Shown: one piece after another, positions 7,988 to 17,917 of the stretch
Layout: each line of letters opens with the position of its first letter
How positions within the stretch are numbered: the stretch's first letter is position 1
From: Candidatus Methylomirabilis lanthanidiphila
GTDB taxonomy: Bacteria > Methylomirabilota > Methylomirabilia > Methylomirabilales > Methylomirabilaceae
Length of the DNA: 64,000 bases
Direction: 5' to 3'
Assembly (NCBI GenBank): GCA_902196205.1
Contig: CABIKM010000014.1
Span: 27,617 to 91,616, forward strand
Notes under the pieces: model-generated
The model's database searches: none
Told to the model about the DNA's origin: nothing
The model's input: only the letters and a program-made list of their open reading frames with translations
Translations under genes and position numbers: made by a program

Positions 7988-10900
7988 ATGAGAAAGCTCG
8001 CATCGACACTGATCGTTCTACTGCTGGGGCTCACGACCGTTATCGTCGTCGGCCTGCTGCTGCTCACGCTCTTTCTCCCCACCCTCCTTCAGCGGTTCGG
8101 CTGTACGCCGTACGGGATTCGCTGCGCCATCGGGCAGGCCCATATCCGCCCCCGCCAGAACCTGACCGCGGATCTTGTCCTTGACCACCTCGTTGTGTTT
8201 GACCCTGATGGCCAAGGCGTGGCGCTGCGGGTCAAGCGTCTTGCTGCTACACTGAACCTTTCATCGCTCATCCGTACGCGTCAGGGCATGCCGATAGAAG
8301 TACGGATCGAGAGGCCGGAACTGTTGGTCAGACAACTTGACGATGGCCGGTGGAATATTCCGGCATTGGCCCAGGAGGCACAGCGGCGCCTGCAGCCTGC
8401 CGCACGGCCCACCACATGGCAGTTTCCTCGGGTCTCAATTGTGGACGGCGCGTTCCAGATCGGCAGCTACCGGGCGACTGATGTAAGCGTGACGCTGGAA
8501 TCGAAGGCTGATCCGATGCTGGTTGAGATGCAGGCACGGGTCGTTGCCGGCAGACGATCGATTCGGATCAGCGGCGCCTTGCGGAATGTGCGTGATGGGC
8601 AGATTCTGGCGCAGATCCAGGAAGACCATCTGCAAGGCGTGGTGCGGTTTCAACTTGATCATCCGGATCGCGCCATAACCATTTCCGAATGGTCATTTGA
8701 AACGGATGGAGCGCTGGCTCGCGGGAAGGCCGCTATTCGATACGCCGACTGGCCGCCTGCCTATACGCTCACTATCGAGCAGTGGCACGCGGACCTTAGC
8801 GTATTGGCGCAGCAATTCTCTCTTCCGTGGCTCTCCCCCTTTACGGGGGTATTGGACGGCCAGCCGACCACACTACAAGGCCGGTGGCCCAACCTGCCTG
8901 ACGGGCAGGTTGCGGCCACGATGAAAGACGGCGAAGTAGCGCTCCCCGCCCACCAGTCGCAGGTGACCGAGCTTATCGGAGGCCTAAGCCTTCAGTCCGC
9001 TGGGAGCCGGCTGCGGCTGCAAGGGGCACTGCGCGGCAAGACTGTCCTGCTGTTCGGGCAGCGGTACAACGACCCCTCACTCTTAGTCTCCTTCAGCGCC
9101 GATCCGACAACCGGTGATGTGACCGCCGAGGATCTGCGCGCGTCGATCTCCGGCGGGAGAATCGGCGTCAAAGGAGGCGGACGTCGATGGGGACGTGACG
9201 GTCTCGACCTGGCGACGACTGAATTGCGAATCGAACCGGCCATCCTCACCCACCTCTCCCGTTGGACCGGCACAGGCATGACGATCACAAGAGCTATCGA
9301 TCCCTCAATCCGCCTCTGGTGGTTAGGAGCTGGCCGCCCATGGAACGCAGAGATCAGCGGCCGATCGATCGAGCTGCATGCGACCACCGCAGACGTCAGG
9401 ACAACGCTACAGGATCCTGTAATGACCGTCCGGGGCGTTGGTGTGTCGGAGTATGATCTTGAAGGGACACTGGGCGTCAGACAGGCCGACCTCGGTGGTC
9501 GACGCCTGCGCTCACTCACGGTTAGGTTCGATCTCGGCCCTCATCATGTTCGAATCTCGGAGTTTCATGTTGCCGTCGGTAATGGGGATATCCAGGGCCA
9601 CGTCTCCTTCTTCAAAGCTGCTCCCCTGCAGGAGGTGCGCGTGGCGCTTTCGGTGCGCGGCCTTCGTCCGCAGTCGCTGTTTACCCCTGCTGAACAGTCT
9701 ACTCAGACGCCTGGAGTCGCACTCAATGCCGAGATCTCTGCCGATGCAACATTCAGCGGGTCGCAGCCCCGTATCGGCAGCGGCAGGGTCACAATTCGAG
9801 ACCTTTCATTCAATCTGGCACGACAGGCGGTTAGGTCGGCGGCACCTGTCATGAGGTTGCGAGGCTCAATCCCCTTTGCGCTCGGTCAAGGCCTGCTGAC
9901 CATTCCTGAGACGACGCTTCATGAGGATGGGGGACTTGCGCTCATCCTCACAGGCAGTCTACCGCTTGGCCATAGCAACTCCCATGTCGCCCGCGCTCGC
10001 CTCTCCGTCCCATGGACGGAGGTCTCAGCACTCCGCTCAACACTCACCGCCATGACGGGAGACCGTCCCGAGACGGCTCGCCTTGTCGGTCAGTTTCGAA
10101 CCGATCTGGAGATCAGCGACAAGAATTATCGCGGGACACTCGCCATGCGGAACGTCGGCATAGAATCGAACTTCTTTCGTGTCGATAACGTGACCGGCGT
10201 GATCCCCCTGCACGGCCGGACCGATTCGACAAGTGTTCGGCGGGTCGATCAGGGCTCGGCCGCTCTCACCGATCCGGTATCACCCGTGGAGCGCATTGGC
10301 CGGCGTCGCCTATCAGAACAGGACTACCAGGCGGCCATCGCACATCTGTCGATGATACCGACTCAGGCTCCCGCCTCGCTGACGATCAGTTCACTCCGCT
10401 ACGATCCGATTGAGCTCCGCAACATCGAGGTTGCCCTCGCGTCGTCTGAAGGTCGAATCGCCATACAGCGGTTTGCCTTCAAAGCCTGGGACGGACGATG
10501 GGGCGGATGGGGCGCGGTCGAGCCGTTCGGAAGGGGGATCGCCATGACTATTCTCACCGAGGGGCTCAGCCTGCGCGCGATTTGTAATGCCTTTCCGCCC
10601 ATCAAGGGGTATATTAGCGGTCGGATCAACGGCATAGCCGACCTCTCGATTCCGCGCCTGGCCCTCAGTCAGGCGGAAGGCAAGGCGCGTTTCTGGGTCG
10701 TGGATTCCCCGCAAGAGGGGCGAAAGATCAGTCGCGCCCTGATCGAGCGGCTGGCCGGGCAACAAATCCGTTATTTCAGCCTATTTGGAGTGCCCCGTCG
10801 CTATGACCGTGGCGTGTTGGATGTGGCCTTGAAAGCGGGCGACCTGAGCTTTCATGAACTCGAGATCTCCCATACGACCCCGTGGTCCAAGGATCTCAAC

Positions 10901-11005
10901 GTTCAAGTCTCGCCGACCTTCAATAAGATCGGGTTAGCTCATCTGCTCGAGAGTATCAACGAGGCAATCGAGCGGATCAGGGCTGGAGCCGAGTCTAATC
11001 AGTGA
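7988..11005 (+). CDS. AsmA-superfamily YdbH-like envelope protein
   Basis: This 1005-residue protein has an N-terminal membrane anchor (about 7-32) and an otherwise long beta-rich periplasmic part, the profile of AsmA-like proteins such as TamB, YhdP and YdbH, which bridge inner and outer membranes and move phospholipids. The late region (KAGDLSFHELEISHTTPWSK) resembles the C-terminal part of YdbH/AsmA proteins. The next gene encodes a lipoprotein with YnbE-like and YdbL-like parts, and YdbH, YnbE and YdbL form one system in E. coli; the pairing supports the YdbH assignment. The ATG at 7988 has no clear ribosome binding site and overlaps the end of a five-codon mini-ORF (ATGCGTGACGACACATGA). 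AsmA-like identity is fairly sure, the exact subfamily is inference. Confidence 0.72.
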   Translation: MRKLASTLIVLLLGLTTVIVVGLLLLTLFLPTLLQRFGCTPYGIRCAIGQAHIRPRQNLTADLVLDHLVVFDPDGQGVALRVKRLAATLNLSSLIRTRQGMPIEVRIERPELLVRQLDDGRWNIPALAQEAQRRLQPAARPTTWQFPRVSIVDGAFQIGSYRATDVSVTLESKADPMLVEMQARVVAGRRSIRISGALRNVRDGQILAQIQEDHLQGVVRFQLDHPDRAITISEWSFETDGALARGKAAIRYADWPPAYTLTIEQWHADLSVLAQQFSLPWLSPFTGVLDGQPTTLQGRWPNLPDGQVAATMKDGEVALPAHQSQVTELIGGLSLQSAGSRLRLQGALRGKTVLLFGQRYNDPSLLVSFSADPTTGDVTAEDLRASISGGRIGVKGGGRRWGRDGLDLATTELRIEPAILTHLSRWTGTGMTITRAIDPSIRLWWLGAGRPWNAEISGRSIELHATTADVRTTLQDPVMTVRGVGVSEYDLEGTLGVRQADLGGRRLRSLTVRFDLGPHHVRISEFHVAVGNGDIQGHVSFFKAAPLQEVRVALSVRGLRPQSLFTPAEQSTQTPGVALNAEISADATFSGSQPRIGSGRVTIRDLSFNLARQAVRSAAPVMRLRGSIPFALGQGLLTIPETTLHEDGGLALILTGSLPLGHSNSHVARARLSVPWTEVSALRSTLTAMTGDRPETARLVGQFRTDLEISDKNYRGTLAMRNVGIESNFFRVDNVTGVIPLHGRTDSTSVRRVDQGSAALTDPVSPVERIGRRRLSEQDYQAAIAHLSMIPTQAPASLTISSLRYDPIELRNIEVALASSEGRIAIQRFAFKAWDGRWGGWGAVEPFGRGIAMTILTEGLSLRAICNAFPPIKGYISGRINGIADLSIPRLALSQAEGKARFWVVDSPQEGRKISRALIERLAGQQIRYFSLFGVPRRYDRGVLDVALKAGDLSFHELEISHTTPWSKDLNVQVSPTFNKIGLAHLLESINEAIERIRAGAESNQ

Positions 11006-11045
11006 ACCACGCTCAGTCAGGACCTTAACCAGAAGGAGGAGGTGG

Positions 11046-11717
11046 ATGCGCAACTACCGAGGACTGCTCGCGATGGTCGCCTGGGGCGCTCTACTCAGCT
11101 TTGCGGCATGCGCGAACATTACGGTTAACATCTATTTTCCGGAAAAGGATGTCAAGTCTGCATACAAGTCGCTGGAGGAGGAGTTGCTGCAGACTCCAAA
11201 GAAAGAGCAGCAGGAGACCCCGACTCAACCCTCAACGTCCAGCATGCGGCAACAACAGCGATCGCTGCTGACGGTGGTCCGCGCGTGGCGAATGACGCTG
11301 GTGACCGAAGCGATGGCCCAGGATGATCTCTCGCGGCGGATTACAGACGAGATTAAAGGCTATCCTGAGGTGATCGCCGCCTACAAAAGGATCGGTCAGC
11401 GGCTCGCCCGATTAAATCAGCTTCGAGATCAAGGGTTGGTAGGCGAGGCAAATGACGGGAAGGCGACCTTCCGCGCGAATCCGCCGCAGGTTGGCGAGGC
11501 GGACGTGGCGCTGTTGCGGGAGGAGAACAGAGACCGGGAGGTGATAATCAACGGGATGGCCAGGGCGATTCTCACGCTTACCAAGCAGGAGGGAACATCT
11601 GCGAACCTGGCAAAGGTAAGGACAGAGGCCGCCGAAACCTTTGCGTCGATCCGCCGTGACGCGGCTCACCCGGGCTGGTGGATACAGCTTCCGAACGGCA
11701 CCTGGACGCGCAAATGA
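11046..11717 (+). CDS. Lipoprotein combining YnbE-like N-terminus and DUF1318/YdbL-like C-terminus
   Basis: A strong AGGAGGAGG site precedes the ATG at 11046. Residues 1-22 form a lipoprotein signal (LLSFAAC, Cys22). Right after the Cys comes a short beta-strand segment, ANITVNIYFPEKDV, like the mature start of YnbE. The C-terminal half (LNQLRDQGLVGEANDGKATF through WWIQLPNGTWTRK) matches the DUF1318/YdbL pattern, where the domain starts at a GLVGE motif and ends in G-x-W-x-RK. Between them is a Gln/Lys-rich linker. In E. coli these are two proteins: an outer-membrane lipoprotein that extends the YdbH beta groove and a periplasmic chaperone. Here one chain carries both, 40 bp behind the YdbH-like gene. 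DUF1318 is fairly sure; the YnbE-like reading is inference. Confidence 0.75.
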   Translation: MRNYRGLLAMVAWGALLSFAACANITVNIYFPEKDVKSAYKSLEEELLQTPKKEQQETPTQPSTSSMRQQQRSLLTVVRAWRMTLVTEAMAQDDLSRRITDEIKGYPEVIAAYKRIGQRLARLNQLRDQGLVGEANDGKATFRANPPQVGEADVALLREENRDREVIINGMARAILTLTKQEGTSANLAKVRTEAAETFASIRRDAAHPGWWIQLPNGTWTRK

Positions 11718-11746
11718 CCCCAGGCCGATTGATCACATCCTGAGCG

Positions 11747-13696
11747 TTACTGTTCGTCGTACTTGGTCTTGAGGTCGGCCACGACATTCGCGTCGGCCAG
11801 TGTCGTGGTATCGCCCAACGCCCGACCTTCGGCAATATCACGAAGCAGGCGACGCATGATCTTGCCGCTCCGGGTTTTGGGCAGTTCGGCCGTCAGGATC
11901 AGGTCGTCCGGCCTGGCGAAGGCGCCGATCTTCTTGACGACATGCGCCTTAATCTCCGCCTCGAGCTCTGGAGTGGGCCTGACGCCGTCCCGGATGGTCA
12001 CGAAGGCGGCGACGGCCTGCCCCTTGATCTCATGGGTTCGGCCGATGACGGCCGCCTCAGCGACGCCTGGGTGATCCACGAGGGCCGACTCGACCTCCGC
12101 CGTCGACACGCGATGTCCGGAGACGTTCATCACGTCATCGACTCGACCCAGCAGCCAGAAATCTCCATCCTTGTCCCGGCTGGCCCCATCACCGGTGAAG
12201 TAGATCCCCTTGTACTTCGACCAGTACTCCCTGGCGAAGCGGTCTGAATCGCCCCAGATCCCGCGGAGCATACCGGGCCAAGGCTGACGGAGTACGAGGT
12301 AGCCGGTCGCAGCGGGCCTGCCGTTCTCATCCACGACCTCCGCGTCGATCCCCGGGAAGGGGCGGGCAGCCGAGCCGGGCTTGAGCGTGGTAATCCCCGG
12401 AAGCGGCGTGATCAGGATGTGGCCGGTTTCTGTCTGCCACCAGGTATCCACCACGGGGCATCGGCCGCCCCCGATCACCTGCCAATACCAGACCCACGCT
12501 TCCGGATTGATCGGCTCGCCGACGGAACCGAGCAGACGAAGACTCGAGAGATCGCAACGCTTCGGATACTCGTCACCCCACTTCATAAAGGTACGGATAG
12601 CCGTCGGCGCCGTGTAGCAGATCGTGATCCCGTGCTTTTCGACAATGCGCCAGAAGCGATCCTTGTCGGGATAGTCGGGGCTTCCCTCATACATGATGGT
12701 GGTGGCCCCGTTGGCCAGCGGCCCGTAGACGACGTAGGAATGACCCGTGACCCAGCCCACGTCGGCGGTGCACCAGTAGACGTCGTTGTCCTGGATATCG
12801 AACACCCACTTGTGCGTGGCAACTACTCCGGTCAGATAGCCTCCTGTCGTATGGATGATCCCTTTCGGTTTTCCGGTCGACCCGGAGGTATAGAGCAGAA
12901 AGAGCATGTCCTCAGCGTCCATGATCTCAGGGGCGCACCCGGCCGGCGCATCCCTGATGAAATCGGACCACCAGATATCCCGGCCCGGCTGCATCTCGAT
13001 CGCCTGCCCGGTCCGCTTGACCACCACCACCGTCTTCACGCCCGGACACGCCTGCAGCGCAATGTCGGTATTCTGCTTCAGCGGCACCACGGCGCTGCGA
13101 CGGAAGCCGCCGTCGGCCGTAATCACAAGGGCCGAGTCGGCGTCGAGAATCCGATCCCGGACCGCCTCCGGCGAGAAGCCGCCGAAGATGACGCTGTGGG
13201 GCGCGCCGATGCGCGCGCACGCCAGCATCGCGATGGCGACCTCCGGAATCATCGGCATATAGATGGTGACCCGATCGCCTTTCCTGACACCGTGCCGTTT
13301 GAGGGCCGCCGCGAAGCGGTTGACCTCGCGATACAGATCCCAGTAGGTAAAGGTCCGGGTGTCGCCGGGTTCCCCCTCCCAGATGAGGGCGGCCTTAGTG
13401 CGCAGCGGGCCATTGATATGACGATCCAGACAGTTGTAGGCTACGTTGAGCTTGCCGCCTATAAACCATTTGGCGTGCGGGGCCTTCCACTGCAGCGCTC
13501 GCTTCCACGGTTTGAACCAGTGAAGGGCCTTGGCCTGGCGCTCCCAGAACGGGACCGGATCTTGTAGCGCCTCTTTGTAGACGGACGGGTTATCGACCAG
13601 TGCGCGCTTGGTAAACGCCTTCGGTGGCGGGAACTTTCGTCGCTCTTGCAGAAGGCTCGTAATAGGGATATCGCCTCGGCTCTTAGTCATCACCAT
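11747..13696 (-). CDS. acs: Acetyl-CoA synthetase
   Basis: An AMP-forming acetate:CoA ligase of the ANL superfamily. Full length (649 residues), with the AMP-binding P-loop [20 protein letters not shown], the motif WWQTETG, and the C-terminal Lys region [15 protein letters not shown] whose Lys is the known acetylation target. Two starts are possible, ATG 13696 or ATG 13690 (MTKSRGD); neither has a Shine-Dalgarno sequence. The upstream end abuts a MITE-like element, which may have replaced the native leader. The gene is convergent with the 11046 gene, about 30 bp apart. In an autotrophic methylotroph it would salvage acetate; that role is inferred. Confidence 0.95.
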   Translation of the reverse strand: MVMTKSRGDIPITSLLQERRKFPPPKAFTKRALVDNPSVYKEALQDPVPFWERQAKALHWFKPWKRALQWKAPHAKWFIGGKLNVAYNCLDRHINGPLRTKAALIWEGEPGDTRTFTYWDLYREVNRFAAALKRHGVRKGDRVTIYMPMIPEVAIAMLACARIGAPHSVIFGGFSPEAVRDRILDADSALVITADGGFRRSAVVPLKQNTDIALQACPGVKTVVVVKRTGQAIEMQPGRDIWWSDFIRDAPAGCAPEIMDAEDMLFLLYTSGSTGKPKGIIHTTGGYLTGVVATHKWVFDIQDNDVYWCTADVGWVTGHSYVVYGPLANGATTIMYEGSPDYPDKDRFWRIVEKHGITICYTAPTAIRTFMKWGDEYPKRCDLSSLRLLGSVGEPINPEAWVWYWQVIGGGRCPVVDTWWQTETGHILITPLPGITTLKPGSAARPFPGIDAEVVDENGRPAATGYLVLRQPWPGMLRGIWGDSDRFAREYWSKYKGIYFTGDGASRDKDGDFWLLGRVDDVMNVSGHRVSTAEVESALVDHPGVAEAAVIGRTHEIKGQAVAAFVTIRDGVRPTPELEAEIKAHVVKKIGAFARPDDLILTAELPKTRSGKIMRRLLRDIAEGRALGDTTTLADANVVADLKTKYDEQ

Positions 13697-13793
13697 AGTT
13701 ATTACTCAGAACACAGAATAGCCACACCCCCCTTTTCCAAAGGGGGAGGCTATTGAGATGCCGGGCAACCGTGCAATCTATTTCGTACTCTCC
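13697..13793 (-). mobile_element. MITE-like element, copy 2 (97 bp)
   Basis: Read on the minus strand it starts GGAGAGTACGAAATAGATTG, has CATCTCAA and CCTCCCCCTTTGGAAAAGGG in the middle, and ends CTGAGTAATAACTATGG. This matches 31013-31177 closely over the first 65 bases (about 85 % by eye) and 40188-40292 more loosely. The ends are inverted relative to each other (GGGGAGTACTTATTA-type). It fills the whole gap between the M48 protease stop and the acs start. No coding capacity. Confidence 0.7.
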
Positions 13794-13796
13794 TTA

Positions 13797-14606
13797 CTAT
13801 CGCGTACCGGGATTCTGGCGGTAGTACTGTGACACCTCGGGAAGCCAAGCCTCGATCTGCTTGATGCGGGTTGACTCCGACGGGTGAGTCGAGAGGAACT
13901 CCGGGGGACGGTCATGGCCTTTGGATGCCTCAGCCATACGGATCCACAGATCGCGGGCTGCGCTGGGGTTGTACCCCGCCTTGGCCATGTAGATGAGCCC
14001 CAAGTGATCGGCTTCGGATTCCTGCGAGCGACTCCAGGGAAGCGTCAGCCCGACAGCCGCGCCGGCGCCCAGCAACGCACCCACCGTCTGGACCGTCTTC
14101 GGATCACCCTTGGAGAACGCTGCCATCGTGCCGGCCAGTCCTAACTGTACAAGCAGGCCTTGGCTCATACGTTCGGCGCCGTGCCGCGCGACGGCATGGG
14201 CGACCTCATGCCCAAGGACGGCCGCCAAGCCCGCCTCATCCTTGGTGATAGGCAGAATGCCGGTATATACCGCTACCTTACCGCCAGGCAGCGCAAACGC
14301 GTTGGCCTGCCGATCGTCGATCACGACGAACTCCCAGGGGAGGTCCGTCCGACCGGTCGCCGACGCGATGCGCGTCCCAACCCGCTTGACCAGATCGTTG
14401 GCCGCCAGGTCTGTCGAGAGCTTGGACTTCTGCACCACCTCTCGGTACGATTGGATCCCCATCTGCATCTCGTCGGCTTCTGAGAGCAGCAGGAGCTGAG
14501 ATCGACCCGTAAAAGGAACGGTCTGACAGGCAGCGATACCGATGCACGCCAGCACGATAATGCAGGACGTCACTAGCCATTTTCTCAAAGGATAGTGTTC
14601 AACCAT
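13797..14606 (-). CDS. M48-family periplasmic metalloprotease (lipoprotein)
   Basis: A zinc metallopeptidase of the M48 family, similar to envelope quality-control proteases LoiP and BepA. The zinc motif HEVAH is at 133-137 and the third ligand lies in QESEADHLG (Glu198). The N-terminus is hydrophobic with a Cys in GIAACQT (Cys27), fitting a lipoprotein signal. There is no TPR extension, so it is nearer LoiP than full-length BepA. ATG at 14606; no strong ribosome binding site. A repeat of the GGCTGAAG family lies upstream and a MITE-like element directly follows the stop. The family call is secure; substrates are unknown. Confidence 0.9.
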   Translation of the reverse strand: MVEHYPLRKWLVTSCIIVLACIGIAACQTVPFTGRSQLLLLSEADEMQMGIQSYREVVQKSKLSTDLAANDLVKRVGTRIASATGRTDLPWEFVVIDDRQANAFALPGGKVAVYTGILPITKDEAGLAAVLGHEVAHAVARHGAERMSQGLLVQLGLAGTMAAFSKGDPKTVQTVGALLGAGAAVGLTLPWSRSQESEADHLGLIYMAKAGYNPSAARDLWIRMAEASKGHDRPPEFLSTHPSESTRIKQIEAWLPEVSQYYRQNPGTR

Positions 14607-14630
14607 CAGTGCCTGGCAGTTAGGGACTTA

Positions 14631-14710
14631 GGCTGAAGACTGAAGGCTTTCGGGGAAAACCCCTTGCGCAACTTCGGTCTTCAGCCTTCAGCCTATCGAC
14701 CTTCAGCCTA
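14631..14710. repeat. Inverted intergenic repeat, GGCTGAAG family
   Basis: GGCTGAAGACTGAAGGC (14631-14647) faces GGTCTTCAGCCTTCAGCC (from about 14676), followed by another CTTCAGCCTA. The arms can pair to a long imperfect stem. It sits between rpe and the M48 protease gene. Confidence 0.65.
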
Positions 14711-14724
14711 TCCACCTGCATGGG

Positions 14725-15402
14725 TCAACAATCACTTCTCGGACTATTCAAGGCGGTCCGAAACTGGCCTATGGTGGCGACGTAGTCCGGAGTGCCGAAG
14801 ATGGCGGAACCTGCCACGAAGGTATCCGCTCCGGCCTCGGCAACGCGGCGTACGTTGTCTACCTTCACGCCCCCATCCACCTCCAGATCGATCGCCTTTC
14901 CGGTTGCGTCGATACGCCGACGAATGGCCGTGATTTTCGGCAGCACATAGTCGATGAAGCTCTGACCGCCAAATCCGGGGTTCACGCTCATGACCAGCAC
15001 CAGATCCAGCCGCTCCAGCACATAGTCCAGCCAGGCGATGGGACTGGCCGGATTCAGGGAGACGCCCGCACGACAGCCGAGGCTCTTGATGAGCTGGAGG
15101 GTCCGGTCCAGATGGCGGGTGGCCTCCGGGTGGACGGTGATGATGTCGGCGCCGCTTTTCGCAAAATCTGGAATAATCGGGTCCACCGGCTCAATCATCA
15201 GGTGCACATCCAACGGCTTTCTGGTGTGGGGTCGGATGGCCGACACCACAAGCGGCCCGATGGTGAGATTCGGTACGAAGTGATTATCCATCACATCGAC
15301 GTGGATGTAGTCGGCGCCGGCCGCATCCACAGCGCGAATCTCTTCGCCCAGCCGGGCAAAGTCGGCGGATAGAATCGACGGCGCGATCTTATACGTAGTC
15401 AC
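14725..15402 (-). CDS. rpe: Ribulose-phosphate 3-epimerase
   Basis: Interconverts ribulose 5-phosphate and xylulose 5-phosphate in the Calvin and pentose-phosphate pathways. It is a TIM barrel of typical length (225 residues) with the N-terminal signature [18 protein letters not shown], the metal-binding [13 protein letters not shown] and HLMIE, and the phosphate-binding VDGGV and GSAIFG near the end. The start is GTG at 15402, only three bases after the aldolase stop, so translation is probably coupled. It closes a glpX-fba-rpe operon whose products are all needed for CO2 fixation. High confidence. Confidence 0.95.
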   Translation of the reverse strand: MTTYKIAPSILSADFARLGEEIRAVDAAGADYIHVDVMDNHFVPNLTIGPLVVSAIRPHTRKPLDVHLMIEPVDPIIPDFAKSGADIITVHPEATRHLDRTLQLIKSLGCRAGVSLNPASPIAWLDYVLERLDLVLVMSVNPGFGGQSFIDYVLPKITAIRRRIDATGKAIDLEVDGGVKVDNVRRVAEAGADTFVAGSAIFGTPDYVATIGQFRTALNSPRSDC

Positions 15403-15405
15403 GGG

Positions 15406-16470
15406 CTAGTTGACGCGCGGGTCAAGCTCGCCCTTGGCATAGCGGTGCGCCATATCATCCAGCGAGATCGGCCGAATCTTGCCGGCGTGACCGGCACTCC
15501 CCAACTGTTCATAGCGCTCTTTGCAGATCTGCCGCATCGCCTTGGTGGCCGCCGTTAAAAACTTACGCGGATCAAAGTTTTTCTTATTCTGCGCCAGATC
15601 CCGTCGAATAGCGCCGGTAGCCGCCAGACGCAGATCGGTGTCGATGTTGACCTTCCGCACGCCGTGCCTGATCCCAAGCTGGATCTCTTCAATCGGCACT
15701 CCGTAGGTCTGCGGCATGTCTCCGCCGAACTCCCGGATAACATCCAGCCACTCCTGGGGCACGCTGGACGAGCCGTGCATGACCAGGTGGGTATCCGGGA
15801 TGCGCGCATGGATCTCTTTGACCCGTTCCATCACCAGGACGTCGCCCTTCGGCTTCTGGGAAAATTTGTAGGCGCCGTGGCTGGTCCCGATAGCAATGGC
15901 GAGGGCATCCGCCTTGGTCGCCTTGACGAACCGGGCGGCCTGTTCCGGGTCGGTTAGCAGTTGATCCCGGGACAGCGTCCCCTCGGCGCCGTGGCTGTCT
16001 TCCTTCTCACCGGTACCGGTTTCGAGAGAACCGAGGCAACCGAGCTCTCCTTCCACCGACACACCGATCGCGTGGGCAACCTCGACAATATGCGCCGTTG
16101 TCGCAACATTATACTCATACGACGACGGGGTTTTGCCGTCGGCCAGGAGCGAGCCGTCCATCATGACGCTGCTGAAGCCTGAGCGGATCGATGCGATACA
16201 CACCGCTGGAGATGCGCCGTGATCCTGGTGGACCACTACCGGGATGTCGGGATACATCTCGGCCGCCGCCAGAAACAGATGGCGGAGGAACGGTTCACCG
16301 GCGTACTTGCGCGCGCCGGCCGAGGCCTGCATGATGACAGGACTGTCTACCTCATGCGCCGCCTCCATGATGGCCTGAATCTGTTCCATATTGTTCACGT
16401 TGAACGCGGGAACGCCGTACCCATGCTCGGCGGCGTGATCGAGTAGCTGTCGCATCGAAACGAGTGCCAT
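15406..16470 (-). CDS. fba: Class II fructose-1,6-bisphosphate aldolase, Calvin-cycle subtype
   Basis: Zinc-dependent aldolase of 354 residues forming fructose 1,6-bisphosphate or sedoheptulose 1,7-bisphosphate. It begins with the CbbA-like [20 protein letters not shown] and has zinc-ligand regions VVHQDHG and MHGSSS plus the active-site segment [14 protein letters not shown]. The long [20 protein letters not shown] stretch is typical of this subtype. ATG 16470 is preceded by AGGAGGAAGG. It lies 37 bp after glpX and three bases before rpe, supporting a Calvin-cycle operon. High confidence. Confidence 0.95.
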   Translation of the reverse strand: MALVSMRQLLDHAAEHGYGVPAFNVNNMEQIQAIMEAAHEVDSPVIMQASAGARKYAGEPFLRHLFLAAAEMYPDIPVVVHQDHGASPAVCIASIRSGFSSVMMDGSLLADGKTPSSYEYNVATTAHIVEVAHAIGVSVEGELGCLGSLETGTGEKEDSHGAEGTLSRDQLLTDPEQAARFVKATKADALAIAIGTSHGAYKFSQKPKGDVLVMERVKEIHARIPDTHLVMHGSSSVPQEWLDVIREFGGDMPQTYGVPIEEIQLGIRHGVRKVNIDTDLRLAATGAIRRDLAQNKKNFDPRKFLTAATKAMRQICKERYEQLGSAGHAGKIRPISLDDMAHRYAKGELDPRVN

Positions 16471-16507
16471 GCCTTCCTCCTATCTCTCTGTATGTCCTGT
16501 GCCTGTC

Positions 16508-17521
16508 CTAAATCTGGTGACACAACCTGACAGTCTTCAGTTCATTCGGGCCGTGCTCTGCCTGAATCACACGCCTGGTCCGGCTCTTGCCGCGCATGAC
16601 GATCGAGTGAGTGGTCGAGCCGCTGTCGGCATACCGCACGCCCTGCATCAGGAGGCCGTCAGTAATGCCGGTCGCCGCGAACAACACATCATCGCTGCAC
16701 ACAAGATCGCGCTCAGTGAGAACCCGGTCGAGATCGAGGCCGGCCGCAAGCAATGCCTCGCGTTCACCGGGTTTCTGGGGGGCCAGTTGGCCCAGCATCG
16801 CCCCGCCCAACGCGCGCACCGCGCAGGCGGCAATGACGCCTTCCGGCGTCCCGCCGATACCCATCAGGACATCCACCCCGGAGCCGGGCGTCGCAGCCAT
16901 CAGCGCGCCCGCCACATCGCCATCGGTGCGCGTCAGGACGCGCGCGCCCGCGGTCCGAAGCGCGCTGATCAGCTCAGCATGCCTGGGCTTATCGAGCACG
17001 AATACCGTGAGGTCTGTCACGGCCTTATGCTTTGCTGCGGCAATGGCCGCAAGCGTGTCGGCCACCGGCGCGGTAAGGCTCAGGGGCGAGATGGCCTCCC
17101 GCGCCTCCCGTCCGACAACCAGCTTGTTCATGTAAAAGCCGGGACCGGGGGACCACATCGTGCCGCGAGGCGCGACGCCGATCACGGCGATCGAATCCGG
17201 CCGACCATGCGCCAGCAGACTGGTCCCCTCCACCGGGTCCACCGCGATGTCCACGGCGGGTCCTTGACCGGTCCCAACCGCCTCGCCATTGAACAGCATG
17301 GGCGCCTCATCTTTCTCGCCCTCGCCGATGACCACCACACCGTTGATATCGACCGTCCTCAGCATTGCCCGCATCGCATGGACGGCCGCCTCGTCGCCTG
17401 CGTCCTTTTGCCCGCGCCCCATCCACCGCCCCGCAGCTAATGCGGCGGCCTCGGTCACACGGACCAGTTCGAGCGTTAAGTCGCGCCCCAGGCATCCATT
17501 CATTGTTAACCCGCTGCTCAT
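16508..17521 (-). CDS. glpX: Class II fructose-1,6-bisphosphatase (GlpX)
   Basis: Hydrolyses fructose 1,6-bisphosphate, and in autotrophs often sedoheptulose 1,7-bisphosphate. GlpX signatures are present: RVTEAAALAAGRWMGRGQKD, GEGEKDEAPMLFNGE (metal site), VDPVEGTSL and GIGGTPEG. I place the start at ATG 17521 with GAGGGG upstream; the open frame extends 18 codons further but that part is unlike the family. Transcription probably starts from the TTGACA promoter at 17626-17654. First gene of the glpX-fba-rpe operon. High confidence. Confidence 0.95.
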   Translation of the reverse strand: MSSGLTMNGCLGRDLTLELVRVTEAAALAAGRWMGRGQKDAGDEAAVHAMRAMLRTVDINGVVVIGEGEKDEAPMLFNGEAVGTGQGPAVDIAVDPVEGTSLLAHGRPDSIAVIGVAPRGTMWSPGPGFYMNKLVVGREAREAISPLSLTAPVADTLAAIAAAKHKAVTDLTVFVLDKPRHAELISALRTAGARVLTRTDGDVAGALMAATPGSGVDVLMGIGGTPEGVIAACAVRALGGAMLGQLAPQKPGEREALLAAGLDLDRVLTERDLVCSDDVLFAATGITDGLLMQGVRYADSGSTTHSIVMRGKSRTRRVIQAEHGPNELKTVRLCHQI

Positions 17522-17625
17522 AGGCGTCCCCTCTATTCTATGGTGTGAGAACCTACCAAGGCTGGATTCAAACAAAAACGCCGTCAGAGGTCAAGAGACC
17601 AGGGAAGGCGTGTTATTGCGGGAGA

Positions 17626-17654
17626 AATATTTCATACGCGCCTGGTAATGTCAA
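17626..17654 (-). promoter_or_regulatory. Putative sigma-70-type promoter of the Calvin operon
   Basis: Minus-strand TTGACA (17649-17654), 17-base spacer, AATATT (17626-17631). It lies about 105 bases before the glpX ATG. Confidence 0.5.
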
Positions 17655-17691
17655 CTGTTTCTCGCGTCCTCAAACATAGACATTGGGGTGC

Positions 17692-17865
17692 GTCATTGTG
17701 AGCGTCGCGAAGCACTCTTTTTGTCATTGCGAGGAGCCGGAGCGTAGCGAAGGGGACGAAGCAATCTCACCGTTCTTACCTGTGTCATACGGGATTGCTT
17801 CGCCTGCGGCTCGCAACGACACTCCGTGTCGGATTTCCGCGCACCCTTCGGGTGCTCGCAATGAC
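17692..17865. repeat. Dispersed GTCATTGCGAG-type palindromic repeats
   Basis: The block starts GTCATTGTGAGCGTCGCGAA, contains GTCATTGCGAGGAGC with GAAGCAATCTC, and ends GCTCGCAATGAC in inverted orientation. The same words recur at 58592-58688. It fills the gap between glpX and the 17918 gene; no gene is seen in it. Confidence 0.8.
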
Positions 17866-17917
17866 AGAAAAATGAATGGGTGACGCGGACCACCCCATTT
17901 TAAAGATTCTAAAGAGG

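Noticed and set aside
12419..13567. Plus-strand open frame of 382 codons over acs
   Set aside because: Antisense to a clear acetyl-CoA synthetase with P-loop and acetylation-site Lys.
14631..14710. Possible CRISPR from repeated CTTCAGCCT words
   Set aside because: Units are short, irregularly spaced and inverted, without equal spacers; better explained as REP-like stems.
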